From Methanobacteriota archaeon (GTDB lineage: Archaea > Halobacteriota > Methanomicrobia > Methanomicrobiales > Methanospirillaceae): a stretch of 40,833 nt of DNA. A program made the translations under genes and the position numbers. Shown here one piece after another: positions 1 to 7,071 of the stretch. Positions within the stretch are counted from its first letter, which is position 1. Each line of letters opens with the position of its first letter. Location of the stretch: contig JAKPPB010000101.1 of NCBI GenBank assembly GCA_029547605.1, positions 1-40,833 of the forward strand, written 5' to 3'. The notes below the pieces were generated by a model. The model saw only the letters and a list, made by a program, of their open reading frames with translations. It ran no database searches and was not told the DNA's origin.

Positions 1-1286
1 AGCGCCGCGGCAGCCTTTGCAGCGCCTGAAAGGATCTCGGCCTCCCCGGGGACAACCCGGTCCTTCATCAATATCCTTCCCTGGCAGATGGTGGTCTTCA
101 CTGCGTTCCCCGAGCAGGAATAGACCAGGTTCGAGGCGGCATGGTGCAGAGGAGTATTGCATACAGCATGGGAGTCCACCAGGATGAGGTTCGCAGGCTC
201 CCCGGAGGCAATCACGCCCCGCCCGAACCCAAGGGCCTTTGCGCCTGCGGAGGTCGCCATCGCGAGCGCCTCGCCTGCGGGAAGCAGGGTGGGGGAGTTC
301 CAGGCATGTTTCTGGAGGAGCGAGGCGATCTTCGTCTCCTCGAAGAGGTCCAGGTTGTTGTTTGAAGCACATCCATCGGTCCCGAGGGTGACGGATGCTC
401 CTGCCTCCGACAGCCAGTGATAGGGCATGGCCCTCCCTGTTGCAAGTTTCATATTGCTTGCCGGGTTGTGGGAGACGTGCACCCCTCTCTTTGCGAGGAG
501 GCCGCACTCGTCCTTGTCAAGCCAGCAGCAGTGGGCGGCGACCGTCCGGGGCGTCAGGACACCGCATTCGTCGAGTATCTGTACCGGGCGCTTCTTCCAC
601 TGTGAGACTGCGTCATGCACCTCTTTTTCTGTCTCGCTCACGTGTACGTGGATTCCGATCTTCTCTTCGGCTGCGAATTCCGAGACCCACCTGAGCCCTT
701 CGGGTGAGACTGTATAGACGGCATGCGGTCCGACGGCTGCCCTGATCCGGGGGTTCTGCATGCGCCTGATCGATGCGACCAGCCGCTCGGTTGCCCTGCA
801 CTCCGCCTCACGCCTTTCATCAGAGAAGAAGTCGATGAAGCCGTACGAGAGGACTGCACAGAGCCCCATCTCGTCGACCGCCCGGGCAGCGTCCTCCATG
901 AAGAAGTACATGTCATTGAAGGCGATCGTCCCTGACCTGATCATCTCGAGGCATGCGAGTTTCGTGCCCCAGTAGATGTCATCTCCAGTCAGGTGGGCTT
1001 CAAGGGGCCATATCTTCTGTGTCCACCATTCCTGCAATGGCATGTCGTCGGCATACCCCCTCAGCAAGGTCATGGCAGCGTGGGTGTGAGTATTCACCAG
1101 GCCAGGGAGTGCCAGGTCGCCTCCCCCTTCGATGCAGGTCTCAGCCTGGCTGCGGAAGGTGCGTCCGATATCCTCACCCACCGAAATGATAGTCCCGGTC
1201 TCGTCTATAAAGATGTCCTGGAACGTTCCATTCACGATGACCCGCTCGATCAGGAGCGAAGTACTTTTCGTTTTCGTCAGTTTCAT
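1..1286 (-). CDS. dadD: 5'-deoxyadenosine / methylthioadenosine / S-adenosylhomocysteine deaminase (3' end outside window)
   Basis: This amidohydrolase deaminates adenosine-type nucleosides such as 5'-deoxyadenosine, methylthioadenosine and S-adenosylhomocysteine. I translated about 428 residues; the reading frame stays open to base 1, so the C-terminus lies outside the window. The metal site NTHTHAAM is at residues 65-72 (H67, H69). HVHVSETE, HCCWLD and LGTDGCASNNNLDLF (around residue 304) follow in the order expected for the MtaD/DadD family. The ATG at 1286 is preceded by AGGTGA, which overlaps the phosphorylase stop codon, and only 11 bases separate the two genes, so they are very probably one operon. 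Family knowledge: methanogen DadD handles the 5'-deoxyadenosine left by radical SAM enzymes. The exact substrate preference here is inference. Confidence 0.88.
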   Translation of the reverse strand, partial: MKLTKTKSTSLLIERVIVNGTFQDIFIDETGTIISVGEDIGRTFRSQAETCIEGGGDLALPGLVNTHTHAAMTLLRGYADDMPLQEWWTQKIWPLEAHLTGDDIYWGTKLACLEMIRSGTIAFNDMYFFMEDAARAVDEMGLCAVLSYGFIDFFSDERREAECRATERLVASIRRMQNPRIRAAVGPHAVYTVSPEGLRWVSEFAAEEKIGIHVHVSETEKEVHDAVSQWKKRPVQILDECGVLTPRTVAAHCCWLDKDECGLLAKRGVHVSHNPASNMKLATGRAMPYHWLSEAGASVTLGTDGCASNNNLDLFEETKIASLLQKHAWNSPTLLPAGEALAMATSAGAKALGFGRGVIASGEPANLILVDSHAVCNTPLHHAASNLVYSCSGNAVKTTICQGRILMKDRVVPGEAEILSGAAKAAAA

Positions 1287-1297
1287 GAGAATGTCAC

Positions 1298-1969
1298 CTA
1301 TCCGAGGTCCCGGATGATTCGGGATACGATCGCCTCTGTTCGCTCTTTATGGCGCGCCGAGCATTCCACGATCCGCTCATAGGTGAGCAGCTCGTCCGAA
1401 AGCCCGTTTGCGTAGTTGTCAATGGTGCAGAGGGCTGCAACCTCCATCCCGAGTTCGACTGCAAGGGTTGCCTCGCTTGCAAGGGTCATCCCCACGATAT
1501 CGCCGCACAGGGCAAGGGCCCTGACCTCGGCCACCGTCTCGATCCTCGGCCCCATGGTCTGGACGTAGGTCCCCCCGAATATTGCCTCGGGGACGATCTC
1601 CTTCAGCCGGTTCGACAACTCAGGGGAGAATCCAGGATGCACGTGGCAAATGGCATGATCATGGAGAGTGGGAATGAGTGCGGAGGAGAAATAATCGGTC
1701 GGGATCACCATGCTCCCCGGCGCGATCTCCTTCTTGAGCGACCCCGAAGATCCGAGCACGACCAGGCGGTCCACCCCAAGAAGCGCGAGGGCCGACAGGT
1801 GGGAACGGTAGTTGATGCGGTGGGGGGGAGTGTTTCTCTGGTGGCGGAGAAGAAGGGCAATCCCCCCAGCCATTACCTCGCTGTTGCCAAACGGAGTATG
1901 CACCACCCTCTTCTCCAGGGGGGGAAGCCTTGCATACAGGAGGCTTGTTCCCCCGATGATCCCGAGCAT
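1298..1969 (-). CDS. mtnP: S-methyl-5'-thioinosine (or thioadenosine) phosphorylase
   Basis: This 223-residue purine nucleoside phosphorylase family protein cleaves methylthio-nucleosides to a base and methylthioribose-1-phosphate. The phosphate and substrate motif RHQRNTPPHRINYRSHL is at 42-58, and VGMTLASEATLAVELGM is at 159-175. Where human-type MTAP has TDYD for adenine recognition, this protein reads IDNYANG (183-189). An Asn there is typical of 6-oxopurine (inosine-type) enzymes, so methylthioinosine is the better guess. It is somewhat shorter than classical MTAP. The ATG at 1969 has GGTGAG about six bases upstream. The gene leads the operon with the downstream deaminase, giving a deaminate-then-phosphorolyse salvage route. 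Confidence 0.85.
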   Translation of the reverse strand: MLGIIGGTSLLYARLPPLEKRVVHTPFGNSEVMAGGIALLLRHQRNTPPHRINYRSHLSALALLGVDRLVVLGSSGSLKKEIAPGSMVIPTDYFSSALIPTLHDHAICHVHPGFSPELSNRLKEIVPEAIFGGTYVQTMGPRIETVAEVRALALCGDIVGMTLASEATLAVELGMEVAALCTIDNYANGLSDELLTYERIVECSARHKERTEAIVSRIIRDLG

Positions 1970-2008
1970 CAGGTCTCACCCAGGGGAGTTGTGCAGTTCA
2001 TGATCTCT

Positions 2009-2021
2009 CAATAAATATTCT
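2009..2021. promoter_or_regulatory. TATA-like box between divergent genes
   Basis: AATAAATATT lies in the gap between mtnP and the divergent phosphoribosyltransferase. On the minus strand it sits about 45 bases before the mtnP start, giving a short leader with GGTGAG. It may also serve the plus-strand gene. The assignment rests on base composition and spacing only. Confidence 0.45.
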
Positions 2022-2107
2022 GGTGAGACCGAATGTTCTGACTTTCGGTGCATCCTGACGCAAAAATTGCAATACCTGTATCAGCATGCCGCTCATATCC
2101 TACACCC

Positions 2108-3259
2108 ATGGGCAGGTTCGGTATTGTCGACGACGAGCGGATAAGGAGAGGGGAATGCACTGATATCTATTTCATGAGGAGCGAGGCGGTCCTCTCGGCA
2201 TCCGGCCGGAATCCCCGGGTTGCCATGGAGGTCACGGCCTCCATGGTCCCGGGAGGCGCCGGAATCCTCTGCGGGATAGAGGACGTCATATCCCTCCTTG
2301 AAGACCTCCCCCTGGATGCATCTGCCATGCCGGAAGGTTCGCTCTTCTCCCCATGGGAGCCAGTCCTGCGGATAGAGGGCAGATACCGCGACATTGCCCG
2401 GTACGAGACGGCGATCCTCGGATTTCTCTGCCACGCATCAGGAATCGCAACGGCAGCTGCCAGGATAAAGGCCGTGGCCGTTGATCGGGAGATCTTCTCG
2501 TTTGGTTCCCGCCGGCAGCACCCGGCCATTGCCACAATGGTCGAGCGATCGGCCTGGATTGGCGGTGTCGATGGGGTGAGCAATACATGTGCACCCGACG
2601 GGCTTCCGCTCGCGGGGACCATGCCTCATGCGTTCGTGATGTGCTATCCTTCTCCCGAAGAAGCATTCATGGAATTCGACCGACATTCCCCGCCCGGCGT
2701 CCCCCGCATAATGCTCTGCGACACCTTCTGCGACGAAAAGAGGGAGTCACTCACCGGTGCACGCTGCGGCGCAGAAGCGGTCAGGCTCGATACTCCCCGG
2801 TCTCGGAGGGGCGACATGCGCGCGATCCTCGAGGAGGTGCGCTGGGAACTCGACGCCGCGGGCTACCCGGATGTCAGGATATTCCTGTCAGGAGGCGTCA
2901 CCCTCGATGACGTGGCCCGGTACCGGGATATCGTAGGGGCTTTTGGGGTCGGAGGAGCGATCGCCAACGCACCCGTGATCGATTTTGCCATGGACATGGT
3001 AGAGAAGGAGGGGAAGAAATGCGCAAAGAGAGGGAAGCGGAGCGGCGCCAAGCAGGTATGGGAGTTAGCAGGGGGGAGGCATGTCACGCTGCCCGTAGAG
3101 GTGGCGGGCCCGGCCGGTGCAGAACCTCTCCTCCAGCCGCGGGTCCGCGAGGGTTCCGTGCTCTCCCGGTCTACCGTCGAGGAAGCCAGGCAGCGTGTAC
3201 TCGCCCGCATCCCAATCCTCCGCGACAGCGGGCAGGGAGGACAGAGAGGCCGCGCGTGA
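2108..3259 (+). CDS. pncB: nicotinate phosphoribosyltransferase, archaeal type
   Basis: The product joins nicotinate and PRPP to form nicotinate mononucleotide for NAD salvage. The protein is 383 residues from this ATG. It begins MGRFGIVDDERIRRGECTDIYF-like, the usual N-terminus of archaeal members. The PRPP-site region FSFGSRRQHPA is near residues 130-140, followed by SAWIGGVDGVSNT. IMLCDTFCDEKRE and a distal LSGGV (phosphate-binding barrel loop) are also present. The frame can be extended upstream to a GTG at 2048, but the extra 20 residues do not look like the family, so I chose 2108. The C-terminal KCAKRGKRSGAKQVW segment resembles the basic zinc-binding tail of relatives. It is monocistronic and followed by a T-rich stretch. 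Confidence 0.85.
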   Translation: MGRFGIVDDERIRRGECTDIYFMRSEAVLSASGRNPRVAMEVTASMVPGGAGILCGIEDVISLLEDLPLDASAMPEGSLFSPWEPVLRIEGRYRDIARYETAILGFLCHASGIATAAARIKAVAVDREIFSFGSRRQHPAIATMVERSAWIGGVDGVSNTCAPDGLPLAGTMPHAFVMCYPSPEEAFMEFDRHSPPGVPRIMLCDTFCDEKRESLTGARCGAEAVRLDTPRSRRGDMRAILEEVRWELDAAGYPDVRIFLSGGVTLDDVARYRDIVGAFGVGGAIANAPVIDFAMDMVEKEGKKCAKRGKRSGAKQVWELAGGRHVTLPVEVAGPAGAEPLLQPRVREGSVLSRSTVEEARQRVLARIPILRDSGQGGQRGRA

Positions 3260-3300
3260 AGCGGGGGGATGGGGAAAAGACCCGGAAAGGTGAGAGCACA

Positions 3301-3312
3301 CGGTTTTTTCTC
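3301..3312 (+). terminator. T-rich terminator after pncB
   Basis: A run of six T (GGTTTTTTCTC) lies about 40 bases after the pncB stop and before the tRNA promoter. U-rich tracts are the usual archaeal termination signal. No strong hairpin is needed or clearly seen. Confidence 0.45.
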
Positions 3313-3325
3313 AAACCGGGAAACA

Positions 3326-3336
3326 ATTCTTTTAAC
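3326..3336 (+). promoter_or_regulatory. TATA box for tRNA-Ala
   Basis: ATTCTTTTAAC is centred about 31 bases before the first base of the tRNA, the spacing expected for an archaeal TATA box with transcription starting just before the mature tRNA. Confidence 0.5.
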
Positions 3337-3361
3337 CCCCTGCAGCATACATTGTAGGCAC

Positions 3362-3433
3362 GGGCCGATAGATCAGCGGAAGATCGCTTCCTTGGCATGG
3401 AAGAGGCCGCGGGTTCAATTCCCGCTCGGTCCA
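3362..3433 (+). tRNA. tRNA-Ala (anticodon GGC)
   Basis: The 72-base sequence folds into a full cloverleaf. The acceptor GGGCCGA pairs with TCGGTCC (one G-U pair), and the D stem is GATC/GATC. The anticodon stem CTTCC/GGAAG holds the loop TTGGCAT, so the anticodon is GGC. The variable loop has five bases, and the T stem GCGGG/CCCGC encloses TTCAATT. The discriminator is A. CCA is not encoded and there is no intron. Confidence 0.96.
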
Positions 3434-3475
3434 TCACGGCACCCGGACTATCAAACCGGAGTGTTTTTCCCCACT

Positions 3476-3491
3476 GGAAAAAATTCTTTTG
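3476..3491 (+). promoter_or_regulatory. TATA-like box for the DUF47-pit operon
   Basis: GGAAAAAATTCTTTT lies 12-25 bases before the TTG start of the DUF47 gene, with no clear ribosome binding site between. A leaderless or near-leaderless transcript is likely. Confidence 0.4.
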
Positions 3492-3500
3492 TGATACATT

Positions 3501-4130
3501 TTGGGGATCAAAGAGTGGATAATTCCGCAGGACGAGGTGTTCTTCAGCCTCTTTGAGAGGCTGGCCGCAGTGGTGGTCCTTGCCTCCTACCGTATCGTGG
3601 ACCTCGTGGACGACTATACCTCTGTCCGGGAGAAGGTCCACCAGATCGAGCAGCTCGAGCACGAGGGCGACAGGATCACCCATGAGATCTATGAACAGCT
3701 GAACCAGACGTTCATCACTCCTCTGGACCCGGAAGAGATCTCGAAGCTTGCCTCCGCGCTCGATGATATCCTGGATTACATCAAGAGCACTGCCACGAGG
3801 ATGTACCACTATGGGATCCCCGAGACGGATATGCACATGGTGGAACTCGCAAAACTCATCCAGCTCTCCGTCGTCGAGCTGGAAGAGGCGGTCAAGGGGG
3901 TACGGTCAATGAAGAACCCCCGCCAGATAGAACAGCGATGCATCGAGGTCAACAGGCTTGAAAACCTCGCAGACGACGTCCTCCATAAGGCCTACGACGA
4001 CCTCTTCAAGTCGACAGATGCCATCGCCATCATCAAGCGCAAGGACATCTACGAGCACCTTGAGATCGCCACCGACAAGTGCGAGGACGTCGCAAATGTC
4101 CTCTCGGACATCGCGATACGCCATTCATGA
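3501..4130 (+). CDS. DUF47 (PhoU-like) phosphate transport accessory protein
   Basis: This 209-residue, all-helical DUF47 (TIGR00153) protein resembles PhoU. Members usually sit beside Pit-type phosphate permeases and are thought to control them or bind metal/phosphate clusters. The charged repeats VHQIEQLEHEGDRITHEIYEQL (about 46-67) and EVNRLENLADDVLHKAYDDL are the two E-x3-D-type helices typical of the PhoU fold. The start is TTG at 3501 (MGIKEW-), as no ATG near the N-terminus keeps the conserved MGIKEW start. The pit gene follows after seven bases, so the two are an operon. Control by phosphate is inference. Confidence 0.85.
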   Translation: MGIKEWIIPQDEVFFSLFERLAAVVVLASYRIVDLVDDYTSVREKVHQIEQLEHEGDRITHEIYEQLNQTFITPLDPEEISKLASALDDILDYIKSTATRMYHYGIPETDMHMVELAKLIQLSVVELEEAVKGVRSMKNPRQIEQRCIEVNRLENLADDVLHKAYDDLFKSTDAIAIIKRKDIYEHLEIATDKCEDVANVLSDIAIRHS

Positions 4131-4137
4131 GTGAGCA

Positions 4138-5319
4138 ATGGAGAATATCGTCATCGCCGGGATATTCCTCGCACTCCTCTTCAATTTTGTCAACGGCCTC
4201 AATGATGCGGCAAATTCCATCGCCACCGTCGTAGCCACCCGTGTGCTCACCCCCTTCCAGGCAGTGCTGATGGCAGCGTTCTTCAACATGGCGGGGCCTT
4301 TCATCTTCACGACCGTGGTCGCAAAGACCATCGGGAAGGGAATCGTCGAATCCGGTTTCCTCACGACTGAAGTCATCCTGGTCGGCATGAGTGCGGCGGT
4401 CTTCTGGGTGTTCATCTCGTCCTATGCGGGGATCCCCATCTCTGCAAGCCATGCCCTCGTGGGCGGCCTCATAGGCTCCGCGATTGCGTTCGGGGGCATT
4501 GGTTCGGTGCTGTGGCCGTCAACAGATCTGTTCCTTCGGGCGGTGACGATTGCAGCGGTAGGCGGGATCTGCGGCGCGTTTGTCCTCTCCCTTGCCGCGA
4601 GGAGCAAGGGTGAGGAGAACTGGCCTGAGTATACCGCGCTCGGGGCGCTGTGCGGGATGTCCATCGTGATCCCAACGGGAGTGATCACCGGGGTCCTGCC
4701 TGTAAGCGGGATCCTCGCAATCATCATCTTCATCGTTGTCTCACCCACCCTCGGGATGATCTCCGCGTATCTCCTGGGAATGGTCATCATCAGGCTGTTC
4801 CGGAACGCAAACTCAAAGTGGATGAATATGATCTTCTCAAAACTGCAGATCTTCTCTGCCGCTTTTTACAGTATAGGGCACGGGAGCAACGACGCCCAGA
4901 ACGCAATGGGAGTCATCACTGCACTCCTTGTAGCCGCAGGGATCCTCTCAGAGTTCATCGTCCCCGCGTGGGTCATCATCATATCGGGCCTCGCCATCGC
5001 GCTCGGGACCTTCCTCGGCGGCTGGAGGGTCGTGGAGACGATGGGCAAGAAGATCACGAAACTTCGCCCCTACCAGGGGTTCTGCGCGGAGACGGGCGGG
5101 GGAGTGGTCCTCTCCTTTGTCACGGCGTTCGGTGTCCCGGTCTCCACCACTCACGCAATCAGCGGCTCCATCATGGGAGTGGGGGCCACCAGGGGCTATT
5201 CGGCAGTGCAATGGGGAATCGTCCGCCGGATCGTCGCTGCATGGGTCCTGACGATCCCGCTCACGGCGACCTGTTCGTTTGCTGCGTTCCTTGCATACCG
5301 GGCAATCTTCGGGATCTGA
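4138..5319 (+). CDS. pit: inorganic phosphate transporter, Pit family
   Basis: This 393-residue membrane protein imports phosphate, probably driven by an ion gradient. It has the two inverted family signatures: GLNDAANSIATVVATR near residues 21-36 and GHGSNDAQNAMGVIT near 247-261. Around ten hydrophobic segments fill the protein, and there is a second repeat-end motif VPVSTTHAISGSIMGVG (matching IPISASHALVGGLIG in the first half). The start ATG at 4138 is close behind DUF47. The gene ends four bases before the convergent endonuclease III gene. With PPK and PPX in the same window it could supply polyphosphate storage. Confidence 0.92.
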   Translation: MENIVIAGIFLALLFNFVNGLNDAANSIATVVATRVLTPFQAVLMAAFFNMAGPFIFTTVVAKTIGKGIVESGFLTTEVILVGMSAAVFWVFISSYAGIPISASHALVGGLIGSAIAFGGIGSVLWPSTDLFLRAVTIAAVGGICGAFVLSLAARSKGEENWPEYTALGALCGMSIVIPTGVITGVLPVSGILAIIIFIVVSPTLGMISAYLLGMVIIRLFRNANSKWMNMIFSKLQIFSAAFYSIGHGSNDAQNAMGVITALLVAAGILSEFIVPAWVIIISGLAIALGTFLGGWRVVETMGKKITKLRPYQGFCAETGGGVVLSFVTAFGVPVSTTHAISGSIMGVGATRGYSAVQWGIVRRIVAAWVLTIPLTATCSFAAFLAYRAIFGI

Positions 5320-5323
5320 CCGG

Positions 5324-5980
5324 TCAGCAGGTCTGGACCCGGGAAAAATATGCACAGTACGCATGCACCGGGCATTCACTGCATCGGGGGTTCCTTGCAG
5401 TGCATGTGGCCCGCCCGTGCCGGATGAGGAGGTAGTTCAGGTCCCCCCAGACCTTTTCTGGGAAAAGGGCCATCAGGTCGCGTTCGATCCGGGCAGGGTC
5501 CGGGTGGGAAGAGAACCCGATGCGCACCGAGACCCTGCGGACATGGGTGTCAACGGCGATCCCCTCATTGATGCCGTACGCGTGGTTCAAGACGATGTTT
5601 GCAGTCTTGCGCCCGACGCCCGGAAGAGTGAGGAGGTCGTCCATCGTACACGGCACCCGGCCGTTGAACCGCTCGGCAAGTGCCCTTGCAGCGCCGATGA
5701 TATGTGCGGCCTTGGCATGGTAGAACCCGAGGCTCCGGATGATCGCTTCCACCTCCTCCTGGCGGGCTGCGGCGAGATCTCCGGGCTGAGGGTAACGTCG
5801 GAAGAGTTCATCCCTGACAGCGTTTACATTCCGGTCGGTAGTCTGTGCAGAAAGGATGGTGAGGACAAGGATCTGGTAGGGGTTCTCGAACCGGAGGAAC
5901 GTGCGGGGTGAGGCCGGGTCATTGAATTCTCGGCGAAGCAAGGAATATACCCTGCACGCAGTCTCCCTGTCCATGGTCAT
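5324..5980 (-). CDS. nth: endonuclease III (DNA glycosylase/AP lyase)
   Basis: The enzyme removes oxidised pyrimidines and cleaves abasic sites in base excision repair. The protein has 218 residues (216 if the second Met is used), close to E. coli Nth at 211. The helix-hairpin-helix LLTLPGVGRKTANIVLNHAYG carries the catalytic Lys, AVDTHVRRV carries the catalytic Asp, and the C-terminal C-x6-C-x2-C-x5-C binds a 4Fe-4S cluster. The frame stays open upstream through the tRNA-Pro gene, but that part is tRNA sequence, not protein. If the ATG at 5980 is used, its A is the tRNA discriminator base. The ATG at 5974 (MDRE-) would avoid this. The gene is probably co-transcribed with the tRNA. Confidence 0.93.
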   Translation of the reverse strand: MTMDRETACRVYSLLRREFNDPASPRTFLRFENPYQILVLTILSAQTTDRNVNAVRDELFRRYPQPGDLAAARQEEVEAIIRSLGFYHAKAAHIIGAARALAERFNGRVPCTMDDLLTLPGVGRKTANIVLNHAYGINEGIAVDTHVRRVSVRIGFSSHPDPARIERDLMALFPEKVWGDLNYLLIRHGRATCTARNPRCSECPVHAYCAYFSRVQTC

Positions 5981-6054
5981 GGGGTAGGGCAGATTCGAAC
6001 TGCCGTCAAAGCGTCCCAAACGCTCTAGGATGGACCAGGCTACCCTACTACCCC
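5980..6054 (-). tRNA. tRNA-Pro (anticodon TGG)
   Basis: A 75-base cloverleaf on the minus strand. The acceptor GGGGTAG pairs with CTACCCC and the discriminator is A. The anticodon stem GAGCG/CGCTT holds the loop TTTGGGA, giving anticodon TGG with G at position 37, as usual for proline tRNAs. The T stem GGCAG/CTGCC encloses TTCGAAT. CCA is not encoded. Its last base touches the endonuclease III start codon. Confidence 0.95.
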
Positions 6055-6092
6055 AAACAAGATCACATGTTGGACAGGGGCCGGCAAATAGG

Positions 6093-6815
6093 TTATGGTG
6101 GGCTAGGGCTCTCGAGGGGAAGAGGGTTCTCCTGGTCCCCGATGACCATGGTGCCGGCATCCTCCGCTGAATACAGCACCCTCTCGAGGAGCCGGGGATC
6201 GCGGCCATCCAGCACGAGGAGGGGGATACGACTCCTCTCTACCACTTTTGCGGCCACCATGTCGACGACCGTGTTCGAACCGGCTGCAAGGCTCCCTGAC
6301 CCGACAACCTCCAGCAGCTCCTGCGGGGTCATGCGCGAGAACTTCCTGGCCGCGGGGTCCTTCTTTGGGTCCGCGGAATAGATGCCGTCCACAGAGGTGA
6401 GGTTCACGAGCAGGGCAGCCCTGACCCGCTCGGCAAGGACCGCGGCGACCGCATCGGTGGTCTGGGCCGGGGTGACACCGCCCATCACAACGATCTTCCC
6501 CCTCCCGGAGTACTCCATCGCCTCCCCGGGTGTGAGCGCGACACGCGGATAGGCTGCCGTCCCGAGAGCCCCGATGAGGAGCGTCGCATTCAGCCGAGTG
6601 ACCAGGATCCCAATCTCGTCGCAGAAGGCTTCGTCTGCCCTGGTATCCCTTGCGGCCTGGATATACCTCCGGGCTTCCCCACCCCCGCCGACCACCACGA
6701 AGAGGTCGACAGAGCGTGCCAGGCCGCACAGCACGGGAGCCCAGTCGCGAAGGGTATGCGCCTCGAGGGTTGGGAAGAGAATGGAGCCCCCGAGGGAGAG
6801 GACCAGGCATGTCAT
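6093..6815 (-). CDS. pyrH: uridylate kinase (UMP kinase), archaeal type
   Basis: This 240-residue amino-acid-kinase-fold enzyme phosphorylates UMP to UDP in pyrimidine nucleotide synthesis. The N-terminal SLGGSI loop (residues 7-12), VVVGGGGEARRYI (about 40-52) and GILVTRLNATLLIGALG (69-85) match archaeal UMP kinases. DAVAAVLAERVRAALLVNLTSVDGIYSADPKKDP is the nucleotide/acceptor region. The start at 6815 gives the expected MTCLVLSLGGS N-terminus. The last 15 or so residues are Pro/Ser-rich and probably disordered. The gene lies upstream of tRNA-Pro and nth on the same strand and is divergent from a zinc-ribbon gene. Confidence 0.9.
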   Translation of the reverse strand: MTCLVLSLGGSILFPTLEAHTLRDWAPVLCGLARSVDLFVVVGGGGEARRYIQAARDTRADEAFCDEIGILVTRLNATLLIGALGTAAYPRVALTPGEAMEYSGRGKIVVMGGVTPAQTTDAVAAVLAERVRAALLVNLTSVDGIYSADPKKDPAARKFSRMTPQELLEVVGSGSLAAGSNTVVDMVAAKVVERSRIPLLVLDGRDPRLLERVLYSAEDAGTMVIGDQENPLPLESPSPP

Positions 6816-6860
6816 ACTACAGTATCATTTCTCCATGCGGCACATATAGGTGTTGAAGAT

Positions 6861-7067
6861 ATGCTGCGATGTCCTTCCTGCGGGAGCAGGGATGTCTATT
6901 GCGTGGTGGGGGGCTATATCGGCCAGATCTATCGTTGCAAGTCCTGCGGGTACCGGGGGTCACTGATCATGGAGTGCGAAAGGCCCAAAGAGCGCGAGCC
7001 GGGTAAAGGCAGGGTTCCGCCTGAAGATCCGGGGCATCAATTTAATAATTCCTGCACGCCTGATTGA
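6861..7067 (+). CDS. small zinc-ribbon protein, function unknown
   Basis: A 68-residue protein with two CxxC pairs, CPSC at residues 4-7 and CKSC about 20 residues later, forming a one-metal zinc ribbon followed by a charged tail. The pattern RCPSCGS-x-DVY...YRCKSCGYRG is typical of small euryarchaeal zinc-ribbon proteins of unknown role. The ATG at 6861 was chosen because it immediately precedes the ribbon; the longer frame upstream is antisense to the UMP kinase start. It ends five bases before the radical SAM gene. A nucleic-acid or protein-binding role is only a guess. Confidence 0.65.
   Translation: MLRCPSCGSRDVYCVVGGYIGQIYRCKSCGYRGSLIMECERPKEREPGKGRVPPEDPGHQFNNSCTPD
7040..7050 (+). promoter_or_regulatory. 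TATA-like box before the radical SAM gene
   Basis: ATTTAATAATT lies inside the end of the zinc-ribbon gene, centred about 27 bases before the next ATG at 7072. This spacing suggests an internal promoter giving a leaderless mRNA. Confidence 0.4.
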
Positions 7068-7071
7068 GAAC

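Noticed and set aside
1349-2014. 221-residue plus-strand frame opposite mtnP
   Set aside because: Antisense shadow of a well-supported gene in GC-rich DNA.
2048-2107. GTG start of pncB giving 20 extra residues
   Set aside because: The extra residues do not resemble the family N-terminus, which begins at the ATG at 2108.
3171-3836. 221-residue minus-strand open frame
   Set aside because: It spans the end of pncB, the tRNA-Ala and the start of DUF47, all on the other strand, and has no family features.
5981-6208. N-terminal extension of endonuclease III by 76 residues
   Set aside because: The extension is the translated tRNA-Pro gene and its upstream flank; Nth homologues start at MTMDRE/MDRE.
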